Shown piece by piece: positions 32,901-43,437 of a DNA stretch of 64,000 bases. Numbering within the stretch: position 1 is the stretch's first letter; each line of letters begins with the position of its first letter. The stretch covers positions 16,302,900-16,366,899 of the forward strand of contig NC_049979.1 of assembly GCF_000003815.2 (NCBI RefSeq). Direction: 5' to 3'. This DNA comes from Branchiostoma floridae. Lineage: Eukaryota > Chordata > Leptocardii > Amphioxiformes > Branchiostomatidae. The position numbers and the translations under genes are program-made. Under the pieces are notes generated by a model, which ran no database searches, was not told the origin of the DNA, and saw only the letters and a program-made list of their open reading frames with translations.

Positions 32901-33833
32901 CACTGGCCCTGTGGTTAACAGGCTGGAGATGTGTCTGCCCATAGGACATAGGCTGGAGATGTGTCTGCCCATATTGAACTCAGAGATTCGAGGACGAATC
33001 TTGAAAAGAAAAGGGGGAATAGTGTACTGTAACACTAACAGTGGGGTTCAAGCACCGCCTACCGTCCTTGCCAAAGGGCTCTAAGCTTTTGAGGCGATAT
33101 CGGCAGCCGCGAGCGTGCTTGGTTTTGGGAGCTTGGCTGCCCGGGTCCAGCGCGATAGGTTGTGGGTTCGAATCCCGGGAGCGAGCTTGGGGTAAAAACT
33201 GTTCTACTTGCCTCTAGTGTTTCACCCCAAAAGGGTCAGACCCATTTGGCATGGTCAGTTTGGCGGCATTTCAACCCCACCGTTATGGCTACACTAGTAG
33301 CAACTTCATTGTTGATCACTCCAGTGAAGGTTGTAGACTGCTAGAGCCTTACCAACGAAATCTAAGATCTTTGCCTCCTTGCCAGACTGCAATGGTAACG
33401 GATACTTCTTCAGAGACTTGATTGCCTGTACAAAAGCAGTGGGGGTCAAAGCAATAATGATTCCCATCTGTTCTGTACTCTCTCTAGACACAGAAAACAA
33501 ATATCTATATATTAAATGACAAGGTGCATGGGTAGGAGACATGACAGAGGATGCAATAAACACTGAAAAAAATGCGATGCAACTTTCCAGGGCAACTTTC
33601 ACTGTTTCAGTGAAAACTGAAAGCGAATGAAAAAGTTTTTGAAAACAAAATCATGACACAACCGGGTTTACCTTCAGAAACGTGAACTGCAGCTTGGTAC
33701 GTCCTTTTGCCTCAGCATCATCTGCCCACTCAGTAAGCCACTGTAAGAACAGAGGGTTAGGGATTGGGTCTACCATCTTTTTCCTGCCATACTGAGTGTT
33801 GTGACTCTTTATGTTGTTCATTTTGGCCGCCAT
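26907..33833 (-). CDS. MUS81: Crossover junction endonuclease MUS81
   Basis: Nineteen exons join in phase to 645 aa: 33672-33833, 33353-33425, 32214-32270, 31902-32041, 31369-31464, 31124-31204, 30858-30946, 30442-30603, 29964-30079, 29649-29723, 29503-29551, 29121-29248, 28905-29017, 28646-28765, 28279-28374, 27848-27973, 27293-27396, 27089-27172 and 26907-26973. MUS81 is the catalytic subunit that, with EME1/EME2, cuts branched DNA such as stalled forks and recombination intermediates. Visible parts are an N-terminal helix-hairpin-helix ([11 protein letters not shown] to about residue 97), a winged-helix region (about 155-265), the XPF-type nuclease (about 350-520) and a C-terminal helix-hairpin-helix with [12 protein letters not shown]. 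Nuclease residues are intact: D360 and E363 in VDTKE, and ERKRMDD at 427-433. It is longer than human (551 aa), mainly in low-complexity linkers. The start ATG lies in ATGGCGGCC, a YY1-like context. Confidence 0.95.
28026..28166. mobile_element. MITE copy A (MUS81 intron 15)
   Basis: An inverted repeat of about 60 bases per arm. The left arm reads ATCTCTACAACTGGATAAG and the right arm CTTATCGAGTTGTAGAGAT, meeting around GTGACATCCATCAATC. A second copy of the same family is at 50988-51143. Confidence 0.6.
32480..33293 (-). mobile_element. Old TRIM-family LTR relic split by a younger TRIM (MUS81 intron 2)
   Basis: The left part (32480-32573) and right part (33225-33293) together resemble the 181-bp LTR at 18003: AGAGGTGAGTAGAAACAG matches its start, and GGCATGGTCAGTTTGGCGG with GTTATGGCTACA matches its end. 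The left part holds a degraded minus-strand tRNA-like segment with GGTTTGAATAC where the B box should be. The inserted element (32574-33224) interrupts that tRNA-like segment between ATTACCC and CCCCAAAAG. Confidence 0.6.
32574..33224 (+). mobile_element. Second TRIM element with a different tRNA-like LTR (MUS81 intron 2)
   Basis: LTR-like copies lie at 32696-32890 and 33028-33224. Both begin TGTAACA, share GGGTTCAAGCA and CTACCGTCCTTGCCAA, and end CTCTAGTGTTTCA. The 137-base interior keeps the same order as the element at 18003: a primer-site-like TGGTACCCACACTGG, a shared block (TTAACAGGCTGGAGATGTG), the palindrome GATTCGAGGACGAATC (32985-33000) and a polypurine tract (AAAAGAAAAGGGGGAATAG, near 33004-33022). 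Partial extra copies of the LTR start occur at 32574 and 32598. Both LTRs carry a B box GGTTCGAATCC (32831-32841 and 33165-33175) in a GC-rich T-arm. LTR divergence suggests an older insertion than the identical-LTR copy. Confidence 0.75.
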
Positions 33834-34357
33834 GAACCTATTTGGTCTCACACCGGAGTGTCCACTATCAGCAACATCAGATGGACTGTTCCAAATGTGA
33901 AATTAGGCGGGGGCGAGACAAGTGCCCAGTATTGATAGTGTATAGTCTTGCATGCCTAAATGTATGGTATTTCTGCAACATCCGTGCAGCTATCGATGAA
34001 AAAGTAGTCCAGAAATATATCAAGTAAACTTTGTAAATTCTTGTGCTGCCTATGTGATAAAAGGTGTGGATTTTATAATGTTATAAACCATTGTTTTATT
34101 CCATAGGCTTTGTATGATTTATGTATTGATGACATTTCATCTCATCTGTAATTTTATCATCGAAAATTTGAACTCACTGCTAAGTTTATCATTGTAGATT
34201 AAAGAGGTAATGTTAACATTAACCTCAATCATTTCAGAACAATGCATCAATGACCCATTCATCACACATCATGCTGAATCCAGTGATGAGAAAATACAGA
34301 AACTAAGGAAACAACCAAATAACCAACTAATCAACCTCAAGTTGATGAAATGAACTT

Positions 34358-34597
34358 ATTGATATCTAATGTTAACGATAGTTTACCTTTATCCGTAGGG
34401 TAACCTTTATCCATTCTTTTTAAGAACAATGTATTTAGAGATATCAAGTCGACAGAAATGGTTTTAAACTGCAATATTTTGAAAATAGTACAATTTAAAA
34501 GTACCGTCCATCGACTTGATATCCCTAGATACCCTGTTTAGTAACACAACGGATATAGGTTACCCCGCGGATAATGGTGAACTAACGTTATATCAAT
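34358..34597. mobile_element. MITE copy 1, upstream of Pknox
   Basis: The inverted ends include AGTTTACCTTTATCC on the left and the reverse complement of GGATAATGGTGAACT on the right. Nested inside are GATATCAAGTCGA/TCGACTTGATATC arms. It is the same family as 38054-38277. Confidence 0.65.
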
Positions 34598-35757
34598 TCT
34601 AACCATTTTACTATTTGAGCTTCTTATTTGTGTTTACATAATTATGTAGTAACAATCATTTCCATATCTTATCTTATTTTATTTCGTCCATTTATGATTT
34701 ACTGATTTAGGGGTGTGAAACAATAGACTGTTATAACTTCCATCATACAAATAGATTCATTCATAACCATCTCTGGCCATTTAGTTGGTGGACCTTCAGA
34801 CGACAATCCCCTGTGCGGAAGTAGCCGATTCCTAATTCAATATTCATGAGCCTCACGTGAGCCCTGCCCATCATCCAAGCGCCGTTGTTCCAGCGTTGAC
34901 ATTTGTGGCAGAGCTGGCATAGTTTGACGAAGACTGACGTCCGGGTAAGCTGCCAGTCAATGTCTCTTCCCTCACAACGCAGAATAATTTAGGGGCTCGC
35001 CCAAATGCGCTTCATTCTCATTTGCCAGTGAATCTGCAAGGGTCTTGGGGGCTCATCGCGTCGTAAACGCGGGAGATGTTTACAAATAATCTTGCAGATT
35101 TACATCGCTAGTGTAACATCGGTCATCGGAGGGTTGGGGTACTTTAGTGTTTCGTCGCCTTGTGTTTTAGCCATCTTTAGAGTTTGGGCCGCGTTTTGTA
35201 TTCAGGGCTTGTAGGAAGCTTTGGTAGTGGACAGAGCGCGATGCAGTATCAGAGCCGGGGTGACGGTGGTGCGGCCCGGGCACACCAGATAATTTGTACG
35301 GACAGGGGGCTGGCTTTTATCTGAAATGATCAGCTCAGCCGCAAACATTATAATGTAGCGACTGCTGAAGTGTGGCCAGCGGTGCCTAATCAGGGGGTGA
35401 AGTAGACATCAAAGGGAGGGCTGGCGGCAAATATTTAGTAGCCATGAGCATCAAGAACGATGCCGACTGTATCGCTGAGCATGGCGATTTGTGAGGGGAG
35501 GGGGGCTGTCTGATGGTTGCCGCTCAGCACTAGCGGGATCAAATTGCTTACATTGCAGTTTTTTAAATCATACGATTTACACAATATAAGCAAGGAGGTT
35601 TACCCTTCTAAACCAGAACAATGTAGCCAATTATGTTATATTAAAGGTCCCTGATGTTTGTCATAATTTTGATGGGGATTGTACAGTTTGGGGAACTGGT
35701 GGGCTGGAAGATAACGTTACCCCGTCCCCTTCGTTTTAGATTCATACCATAAACCAC

Positions 35758-35884
35758 TAGCCCTGGAGACTCCGAATGCATGAACGTTTCTGCTCATATC
35801 TTTTATATGTTCACGTACGCACACAAACTTGTTAAGATATCAGCAGAAACGTTCGCGCATTCGAAGTCTCCTGGGCCTGGGCTA
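35758..35884. mobile_element. MITE with 9-bp target duplication, TAGCC ends (Mutator-like)
   Basis: The direct repeat ATAAACCAC flanks the element at 35749-35757 and 35885-35893. The inverted ends start TAGCCC and share GGAGACT and GAACGTTTCTGCT, with small gaps. Length (127 bp), terminal TAGCC and 9-bp duplication match the element at 18703, although the inner sequence differs. Confidence 0.8.
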
Positions 35885-38053
35885 ATAAACCACCTGAGAT
35901 CCCTTCCAGGATAAACTGTAGCCTCCTCCGTCAGCCTCTCAGTGGGTGTTGGCGGAAGTTGTTGGGGTGGGCATTCACCATTTTCATCACATCGTGGCTG
36001 GGTTCTGCACAGCGAAGGTTCTTATGCCGGGAAAGGAACCTATGCCAGGAAGCTTGTTGGCTGCCCACAGGAGTGTGGCCATAGTTTGGGCTCCAGATTT
36101 CTCGGCTATCACTACATCTAATGATAATGTTTTTCATGTCTGAGTACTAAAAGCTCTAGCATCAAGTGCAACCACACAATTCTTATATATCCTTATGTCA
36201 GACAGCCATGTCCACACCAATGCCATGGGGGTTATAACGTTATAGCTAAGGAAGTTTTTGAACTTCTAGATTTAGTTTGTGACACTCTTTCCAAAGCATG
36301 GTAAGGAAGGTGCTTCAGGTTTACATGTAGGTCTATATTCATAACTGAGCATATCACTCAGTCACAAACAGCAAGTCCCTGCCTCCACGTACTGCCTCCA
36401 AGATGCCTCTGACTGTCTGAGTCTGAGATGCCTCTGCACTGTGTTGTCATGGGAATTGGTAATAACAGCTGCAGTGTTTTCAAAGCTAAGACGTAACAAC
36501 AAACAGAATACACCCTATCTCTAAAGTCATCCCTTTTTACATACATAGGAGAAACTGAATCGTATTTGTAATACTAGTGGACTTGGACAACATGGACTTG
36601 AAGTTGAAAAGTACATTGAATTTCATAACTTGATGAGTAAACTCCATTATTTAAAAGTTAAGTCAGTTTGCAACCTGACTGTATAATGACTTCAGATGGA
36701 AATTAACAAATAGGAAAGTTACATGTGGATTCTAGTTTCTACCAGACTGACTATGCTGCCTATTATATAGGGAGAATAATTTACCAGGGGCAGTTTTGCT
36801 ACCAGAGGAGTTGGCCAGCTGTACTGGAAACATTAACCTTAAAAGCGTGGACTGGCTCCCCTGGCCAATTTCCCATAATATTGCTGAATTCTAAGATCCT
36901 CGTACCCTGTAGGAAGGCCTGGTGGAAGCTATGTGGATTCAGTTTTGGCACAAATTGTAGGCATCTGAAAAGAACATTATCCAGACATGCACGTTTGTAG
37001 ACCAGACCAATACAACGGAAGCCATTTCAGTCAGAACAGATTCTAAACAAGGACCAATGTGACAGTGTCACTCTTTTATTGACCAAACTGCCAATTTCGA
37101 TGCCCAGCTGTACCCGGCAGGAAATTTTTGAGATTGCAGAAGAAAAAAAAGAACCTTCATTTGTCAAGTTAGAAGGATAGAGACTTTACATATCATGTTG
37201 CAGACTGCAGAGGTATGATTTCATACAAATTCTGTCTTTCCATAACTTTCAATCTGTCTTTGAGGCTACATGTATGAAAGTTTTTTTTTGCAAGACATAT
37301 GCTCAGAACATACACTTGGATTTATAAAGACATCTAATCTAGTTCATGATTCCTTGATATTGAATGGCGTAGAAGAACTCAGTGGCGTGCATGGTTTTGC
37401 GCACATTAAAACGTAATTTAAAAGATTTCAATTGACAAAAATGTCTACACACATATTCCTCAGTTCACCCAAGGAGGTTAAAAAAAGGCTTGGTTCACCT
37501 CACCCACCCTCATTTAACCAGACACATATTGGTCTAGACCATCCTGGGAGTTCCATGACCTGACATTGCTTCATTCTGAATGATGCATATCATTTCTGGT
37601 AACTGTACCTGTAAATATGCTCTTGAAAATATTTGCAGAAGATGTAGGACAGTAGGAGCAAGGATATTGAAATAACCAAGGCCTGCATAGAGGTGAGGAA
37701 GAGATTGTAGGGTAGCAAGCACATTGTATATGGTGACCTAGAGCAAGATTGATCTGCAGTATAGAGACAAGACATGCATACCAGCAGGAACATAAAGTGA
37801 TTCTGTGTCTGGTGGAATTTAAGTACTAGAAACTAAAAAGTGATAGAAACCGGAAACTGGAACATAATCACGTTGTCTTATTCACCCGTCTATTTCTGTG
37901 AAACTATAATGAAGGTTAACTATAAGAGCACTGTCAGTTCACTTGATAAAAATATGATCAGCTAAATGCACCAATATATTGGACAATTGCAATGGCACGC
38001 CGCACGCTGGAAATAATGGGGTCTATTAAATGGGAAAGTTGCAGTGTACAATC

Positions 38054-38277
38054 TAATGCTAGTTCACCTTTATCCATTGGAAAACCTATATAGTATATCT
38101 GCTTCTTTTTAAAACAGGGTATTCAGTGATATGAAGTCGATGGTCGGTGGTTAAAATAAAAATACTGCACATTTGCAGTTTGAAACCACTGTCCGTCGCG
38201 ACTTGATATCACTGAATACCCTGTTTTTTAAAGAAACGGATATAGGTTGCCCCGCGGATAAAGGTGAACTGGCATTA
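38054..38277. mobile_element. MITE copy 2, 130 bp before the Pknox start codon
   Basis: The ends TAATGCTAGTTCACCTTTAT and ATAAAGGTGAACTGGCATTA are inverted copies with one mismatch. Inner arms share AACAGGGTATTCAGTGATAT. It belongs to the same family as 34358-34597. Confidence 0.75.
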
Positions 38278-38405
38278 CACTGTACACTTAAGCTTCAAAC
38301 ATACATTTTTTATTCATTACGTAACATGGCTTAATTTTGGAAATTGGTGCTTGAAGATGCTAGTATTTTTCTTAAGAATTGTTTTCTTGCCTTCATAGTT
38401 TTCTG

Positions 38406-41400
38406 ATGGTTGCAACCATGGCAACTTCTCGGCCTGACGTTAGTCTGCTGAACAATGAGGCAGCTACCTTTCCTGTCACCACTGTGGGCACATTGGGTAC
38501 AGATAGGAAGATAACATTTGGAGACCAACAACAAGCACCCATCACACCACAAACAGCGCCACCTTCCACAGCAGTAGAGCCCAAACAAACTGCAGGTGAT
38601 ACTCAAGTCAATTTGGATGGAGACAAGCGTGCAGTATACAGGTCAGAATTTGTATATGATATTATGAAGTTAGTTACCTAACAGTATATGACACATTTTC
38701 TGTGGCAAAGCCCATAAAGTACTGGTATGCAAACCATTGATGCTCTGTTTCTTTACCAAAACATGCACACAGATTTTGATCCCATTTTGATCCCACAAGG
38801 CTTTGACCATTACCCGTCCAATCCATTCTGAAATTGATGAAACGTTGTGGAATGGGACTGCTTCACAGAAATCCATTTCTATTTCTACTGTACTTTTAGT
38901 GTCTAAGTTGATTTTGGTACAATGACTTCCCCCTCTGTTGTAGGCATCCTCTCTTCCCCTTGCTGGCCTTACTGTTTGAGAAATGTGAGCAGGCCACCCA
39001 GACAACAGAGTGCCCATCGTCTGCAAGTTTTGATGTGGATATTGAGGCTTTTGTTCGACACCAAGAAGCAGACAGGAAGCCATTCTTCAGTGATGACCCA
39101 GAGTTGGACAGTCTGGTTGGTTGACACAATTTGAATTACCTCATCAGAAATCTATTGAAGATATCTACATGATGAAATTGAGTACTGTAGGTGCCAGAAC
39201 AGCATTCATAAACAATTGGAATTCTGTTATACATGTCTGTATCAAGAATCTCAGCTTCACAGTTGTATGTTTTGCCATCCCCGACTCCATGCAGATGGTG
39301 AAGGCCATCCAGGTGCTGAGAATCCACCTGTTAGAGCTGGAGAAGGTGAACGAGCTATGTAAGGACTTCTGTAACCGCTACATCACCTGTCTGAAGGGGA
39401 AGATGCAGAGTGAGAACCTATTGAGGACAGACCTGGCATCCTTTCCAGGCACACAACAGCCGCAGGTGCAGCCGCAAGCACAAATACCTACACAACAGGT
39501 GATACACAATAATGGGTTGACCAAGTACTACTATGTAAATGTAACTCTTGATTCTGTTTTTGGAAGAGTTTGTCACTTGTGATAAATATTTGTTGCACAG
39601 TAAGTTCCTTGATCATATTTGTGAATTGGTAATTTTGATTGTTATGCAGATGTACAGGTAATCAGCTCATAAAAAAAAAGACAAAACCTAAGATATATTT
39701 TGTATCAAATCAATTAATCAATCAATCATTCAAGCACATTCTTTGTAGATACCAATAACATTTCAATATTTTTGTAGGATGGCCAGATGACAGTGCAGCC
39801 ACAGGTCTTGGTCACAGCAGTGACAAACGGCTCCACCTTGAATACTGGGATGGTACTGCAGACCGGCATGGCACAGGGTGGACAGACTGTCAGCCTGGCT
39901 GCTGTCAACCAAGGTGCCATGGTTGTGGCAGGTGAGATGTGTGGATTGTAATAATGAAAGATAAGCTGTTTATTTTTGTATTCTGTCCATTATTAGGTAC
40001 CATGTGATTTTATAGAGAGAGAATATGCATGATGGGGGGGGGGGGGGGTTGTACATGTAAGCTTGTGTGAATCTTCTTTCATGTTTGATATTTCAAGTCA
40101 GTTCCAAAAGTCGTTATGACTGAGTATTTCTGAGGTGGCCAGGATAGAGCATCACAGGTAAAAAGCATACACACTCTTCATTGTCCATCCTTACTCACAT
40201 TTCATGAGTTATTCACATTTCTTAGATGGCACGCTGTACCAGCCTGTGACTATGGTGGCATCCCCCGCTGTTGTTGCACATGGTGTACAACAGTCCTTAC
40301 CAGCAACTGTACAGCTGCAGCCTGTAGCCCAGGCTGTTCAACAACAGCCACAGGTGATAGCCACCAGCACGGCACACATCATCTCTGGCAGCACCCCGCT
40401 GTCACAGGTAACTGTCAATCACATCAATAACATGGTTTGACTTTAAGGGGTTTCTGACTGACTATTGTTTTATAGGGCCATTGCAAAACCCTTAGTATTG
40501 TTACATGTACTTGCAAAGTTAGATATACTTTGCTTTGTACATGCCTGATTTTCCATTCACAGCCATTTACCTTACTGTGGTCAAAGATTCTGATCCTGTT
40601 TCAGACTGTTTTTGACTGATTGAGCCATTACAGGAAGAACTTGTACAAGTTGTAGATGTATTTCAATGAAATTTTTGACACCCCTGCCATGTTTGACCAC
40701 AGATTGGTGTGCAAGCTCAACAAGGTGTACCACAGCAGCTGGCCTGTCCCCCCACACCCACTGCCACCAATCCTGTGCCATCAGCACACAGTCCCCAGGA
40801 CTCCCCTAGTTCAGAAGACGACTTAAAAAGGCGAAATGGGAAGCGGGGCATTCTCCCTAAGCAGGCAACAGACGTCATGAGGTCCTGGTTATTTCAACAT
40901 ATTGTGGTAAGATTGTTCTTGTCGATCATTTGAGCAAGAACTTGCCAAGTTTTTCAGTTCCCAGATATGATTGCAGCCAAAAACTTTTGAATATTCACCA
41001 GTGTATGAGTATGGTGCTCCTGTGCTAAATAATCAGTTGTGATAAATGAACTGTAAAATCAAAATTTGATATTTCCTCTTTCTGGACTGCCCAATAGTCT
41101 CTACCAGACTCCAGGTTGTTGCCAAAACTGTAGAAATGGAACAAATAGAGGAGTAAGCCAGCTTTACTTCTCTGGCTGGCTTACTCCTCTAGTTGTTCCT
41201 TTTCTACGTTTTTTCCAGCGACCTGGTAGAGACTATGGCCAATGTGATTGTCCATAGCAACCTTTTCGGGGGCAATGATAGCAGTGATATCATTTACTTT
41301 CTCCATTACAGCACCCATACCCCACAGAGGATGAAAAACGAGCAATTGCCAACCAGACCAACCTGACACTGTTGCAAGTCAATAATTGGTCAGTATGCAC

Positions 41401-43402
41401 TATTAATTATTCCAGCTTGAACTGGCATATGCTGAATTGAAATTTGAACAGGATGGATGTTCTTATGGTTATGTACAATACCCTCTGAGCTAAATTACTA
41501 GACCACCTACAGCAGTGAAGCTACATGTGCTAGTCTGTAGTAATTGCACAATAGTTAACAGCAGTGTTTTGACAGGTTCATAAATGCTCGTAGAAGAATA
41601 CTACAGCCCATGCTTGATGCAACAAATCCAGACCTTCTGCCCAAAGCTAAGAAGGCCAAACCCCAGCATCGACCCACCCAGAGGTTCTGGCCTGACTCTC
41701 TCATCACGTCCATCCCACAACAGCAAGATCAACAGTTATCCACAGGGGAACAGGCACCAGGTACATGTATGTTCATCTGTTGATAACCTGTTTTAACCAT
41801 CTGGCAATATTGGTTGTCTACCATTCCCACAGTCTATGTTAAGCAGTTTTCTTTAAATGGACAATTTTTTGTTCACCACAACACGTTCTTGAGGAAGTGG
41901 GTGTAACATCCATTGGCATAATACCGGTCGGTTTACTGCAATTTCTCAAGCAATGCTAATTTGGCAAATGATCAACGCATCATTTTCTCCGGTTACATGT
42001 TGCTGTTACAGCTTACCTTTGCCACTTCTTCTGTGTAAATTATTTTGTCTCTCTGGTCCTGCTAAAAACATAATATCGTAATTGGAACACACCGCGGAAT
42101 TGCACGGAGAACGGGCGTGTGGTTGGAAGGGGGTGCACTATACCGGTCGAACGAAACACGGCACAATTAACTGCCGCTATGTACCTTTATACATCCTCTG
42201 TTGTTCCTTTCTTTCCTGTTAGTAGTTGCACAAAACAAAAATCTGCATGAGCATACAAAAAGTCATGAGAAAATGGGCGTATACTGACAAGAATTTTCAT
42301 TTAATTTTGATCCGTCACAACCGCTATGACGTGAAACTTTACTGCTGGACGTAGCATTAAAAATGGCGGGAAAATGGCGGCGTACGTTCAATTTGACCCA
42401 TTCAGCCGTAGATCCGGGCGATAATGCAACGGTTCCTCACACTTTTACACGAGTTGTAGGTCACCAAAAGAACTTCAAGATTGCTGTTGAATCATGCTCG
42501 TCTTGTGCCGTGAGCACATGTGATTATTATCTACAAATCTGGCGATGAACGTGACAGTGTGTTTGTCCCACGACGAGCTCGCCTGCCCCGAAAATGACCT
42601 GAAAACTTTTGGCCTTGTTGTCTTCGAATGCATTGTTATCGATGCTTTGTAAATGATGTATTGGACACCTAGATGTCTGAAGTGTGCATACCTCAGAAAT
42701 AGCTATTGTTGCATGTGTAGATCTCTTTAAGTTCCACTATTTTTAATCGACCGGTATAAGGCTTATGACCGGTATTATGCCAATGCATGTTACTTGTGAA
42801 ACAGAGAATTCTATGTCCACTCCAGGTGACTTGTTGGATGCAGTTAGTACAGAGTCAGAACAAGTGGACAGTCTACAGAACAACCACTCAGTCACAAGTT
42901 CAACTGTCACAGAACAGAGCAATGTCCTCTCTCAGGTAAGAAACAAAGCTGATAGTCTACACAATCATATAACTGTATAACAATCATATATGTGTCTCCA
43001 AAATGTAGAAGTACACACATCAGCAATTGTTTCCTCGCACAATTTGACTTCTTCATAATCTATCACCATAAGAGTGTGGAGTGCTGCTTTCTATCCTCTA
43101 TCTGTTTGTCTGTTTGTGTGTGTGTATGTGACTGTGTGTACATTATTAACTTCTGGACCATACTGATTATAATAATTAGTTTAATTTCTGGTATTGATAA
43201 ATTTTCTAAAGGTCCCCATCCCTCTGCTTGTTTATTGTAGATGCTGATAGGTCATGGGTCATCATCTCCATCCCTACAAGACATGGCGTCTAACGGGGAG
43301 GAGACGTTGTTGGAAAGGGAGTCTGGGTCTGACGGTCTGCCCTCGGGAGGCTTGAGTAGTCTGGACGTGGATAATGCCACTGCTCCAGATCTTTCTAACT
43401 AA
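38406..43402 (+). CDS. Pknox: TALE homeobox transcription factor Pknox (Prep)
   Basis: Ten coding exons join in phase to 561 aa: 38406-38641, 38944-39115, 39295-39498, 39778-39931, 40226-40407, 40703-40906, 41312-41388, 41576-41760, 42826-42935 and 43241-43402. The MEIS-A part ([15 protein letters not shown], from about residue 79) and MEIS-B part ([20 protein letters not shown], from 137) form the PBC-binding region. The homeodomain (about 361-423) has the TALE loop PYP at 386-388 and recognition helix WFINARRR from 410. PKNOX proteins bind DNA with PBX partners in the nucleus and help position Hox activity. The Gln/Val-rich middle and acidic Ser-rich tail match vertebrate PKNOX1. One small difference is HIV-HPYP at the exon 6/7 junction where vertebrates have HIG-HPYP. 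Exon 3 has a second in-frame donor at the TACTAT/GTAAAT site near 39535. Confidence 0.95.
41095..41236. mobile_element. Inverted-repeat element in Pknox intron 6
   Basis: TAGTCTCTACCAG at the left end is mirrored by CTGGTAGAGACTA at the right, and an inner GAGGAGTAAGCCAG is mirrored by CTGGCTTACTCCTC. A 7-base imperfect direct repeat (TGCCCAA/TGGCCAA) flanks it. It is noncoding and lies between the two halves of the homeodomain coding sequence. Confidence 0.7.
41903..42793. mobile_element. About 890-bp inverted-repeat element in Pknox intron 8
   Basis: A perfect 19-bp pair CATTGGCATAATACCGGTC (41911-41929 and, inverted, 42767-42785) is extended outward by GTAACAT with one mismatch. The interior has no recognised transposase; a 61-codon frame starting [17 protein letters not shown] (42363-42548) has no assignable motif. 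The element ends 32 bases before Pknox exon 9. Confidence 0.7.
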
Positions 43403-43431
43403 CAAACGTTTTCTATGTACAGCCATGTGTA

Positions 43432-43437
43432 AATAAA
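43432..43437 (+). terminator. Pknox: Candidate Pknox polyadenylation signal
   Basis: AATAAA 30 bases after the Pknox stop codon, within GTGTAAATAAATATT. Longer 3' ends are possible. Confidence 0.4.

Larger units (their letters stand above)
33834..38405. other. Intergenic and probable Pknox 5' noncoding/intron 1 region
   Basis: No coding exon was recognised. The stretch 34800-35500 is richer in CG and could hold the Pknox promoter and a noncoding first exon. A donor-like CCGG/GTAAGC near 34944 could splice to the acceptor CTTCATAG just before the Pknox start at 38406. The rest contains three short inverted-repeat elements (34358, 35758 and 38054) and unassigned sequence. Confidence 0.35.

Noticed and set aside
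40035..40049. Regulatory poly(G) tract
   Set aside because: A simple run of about 14 G in Pknox intron 4, most likely slippage or low-quality sequence.
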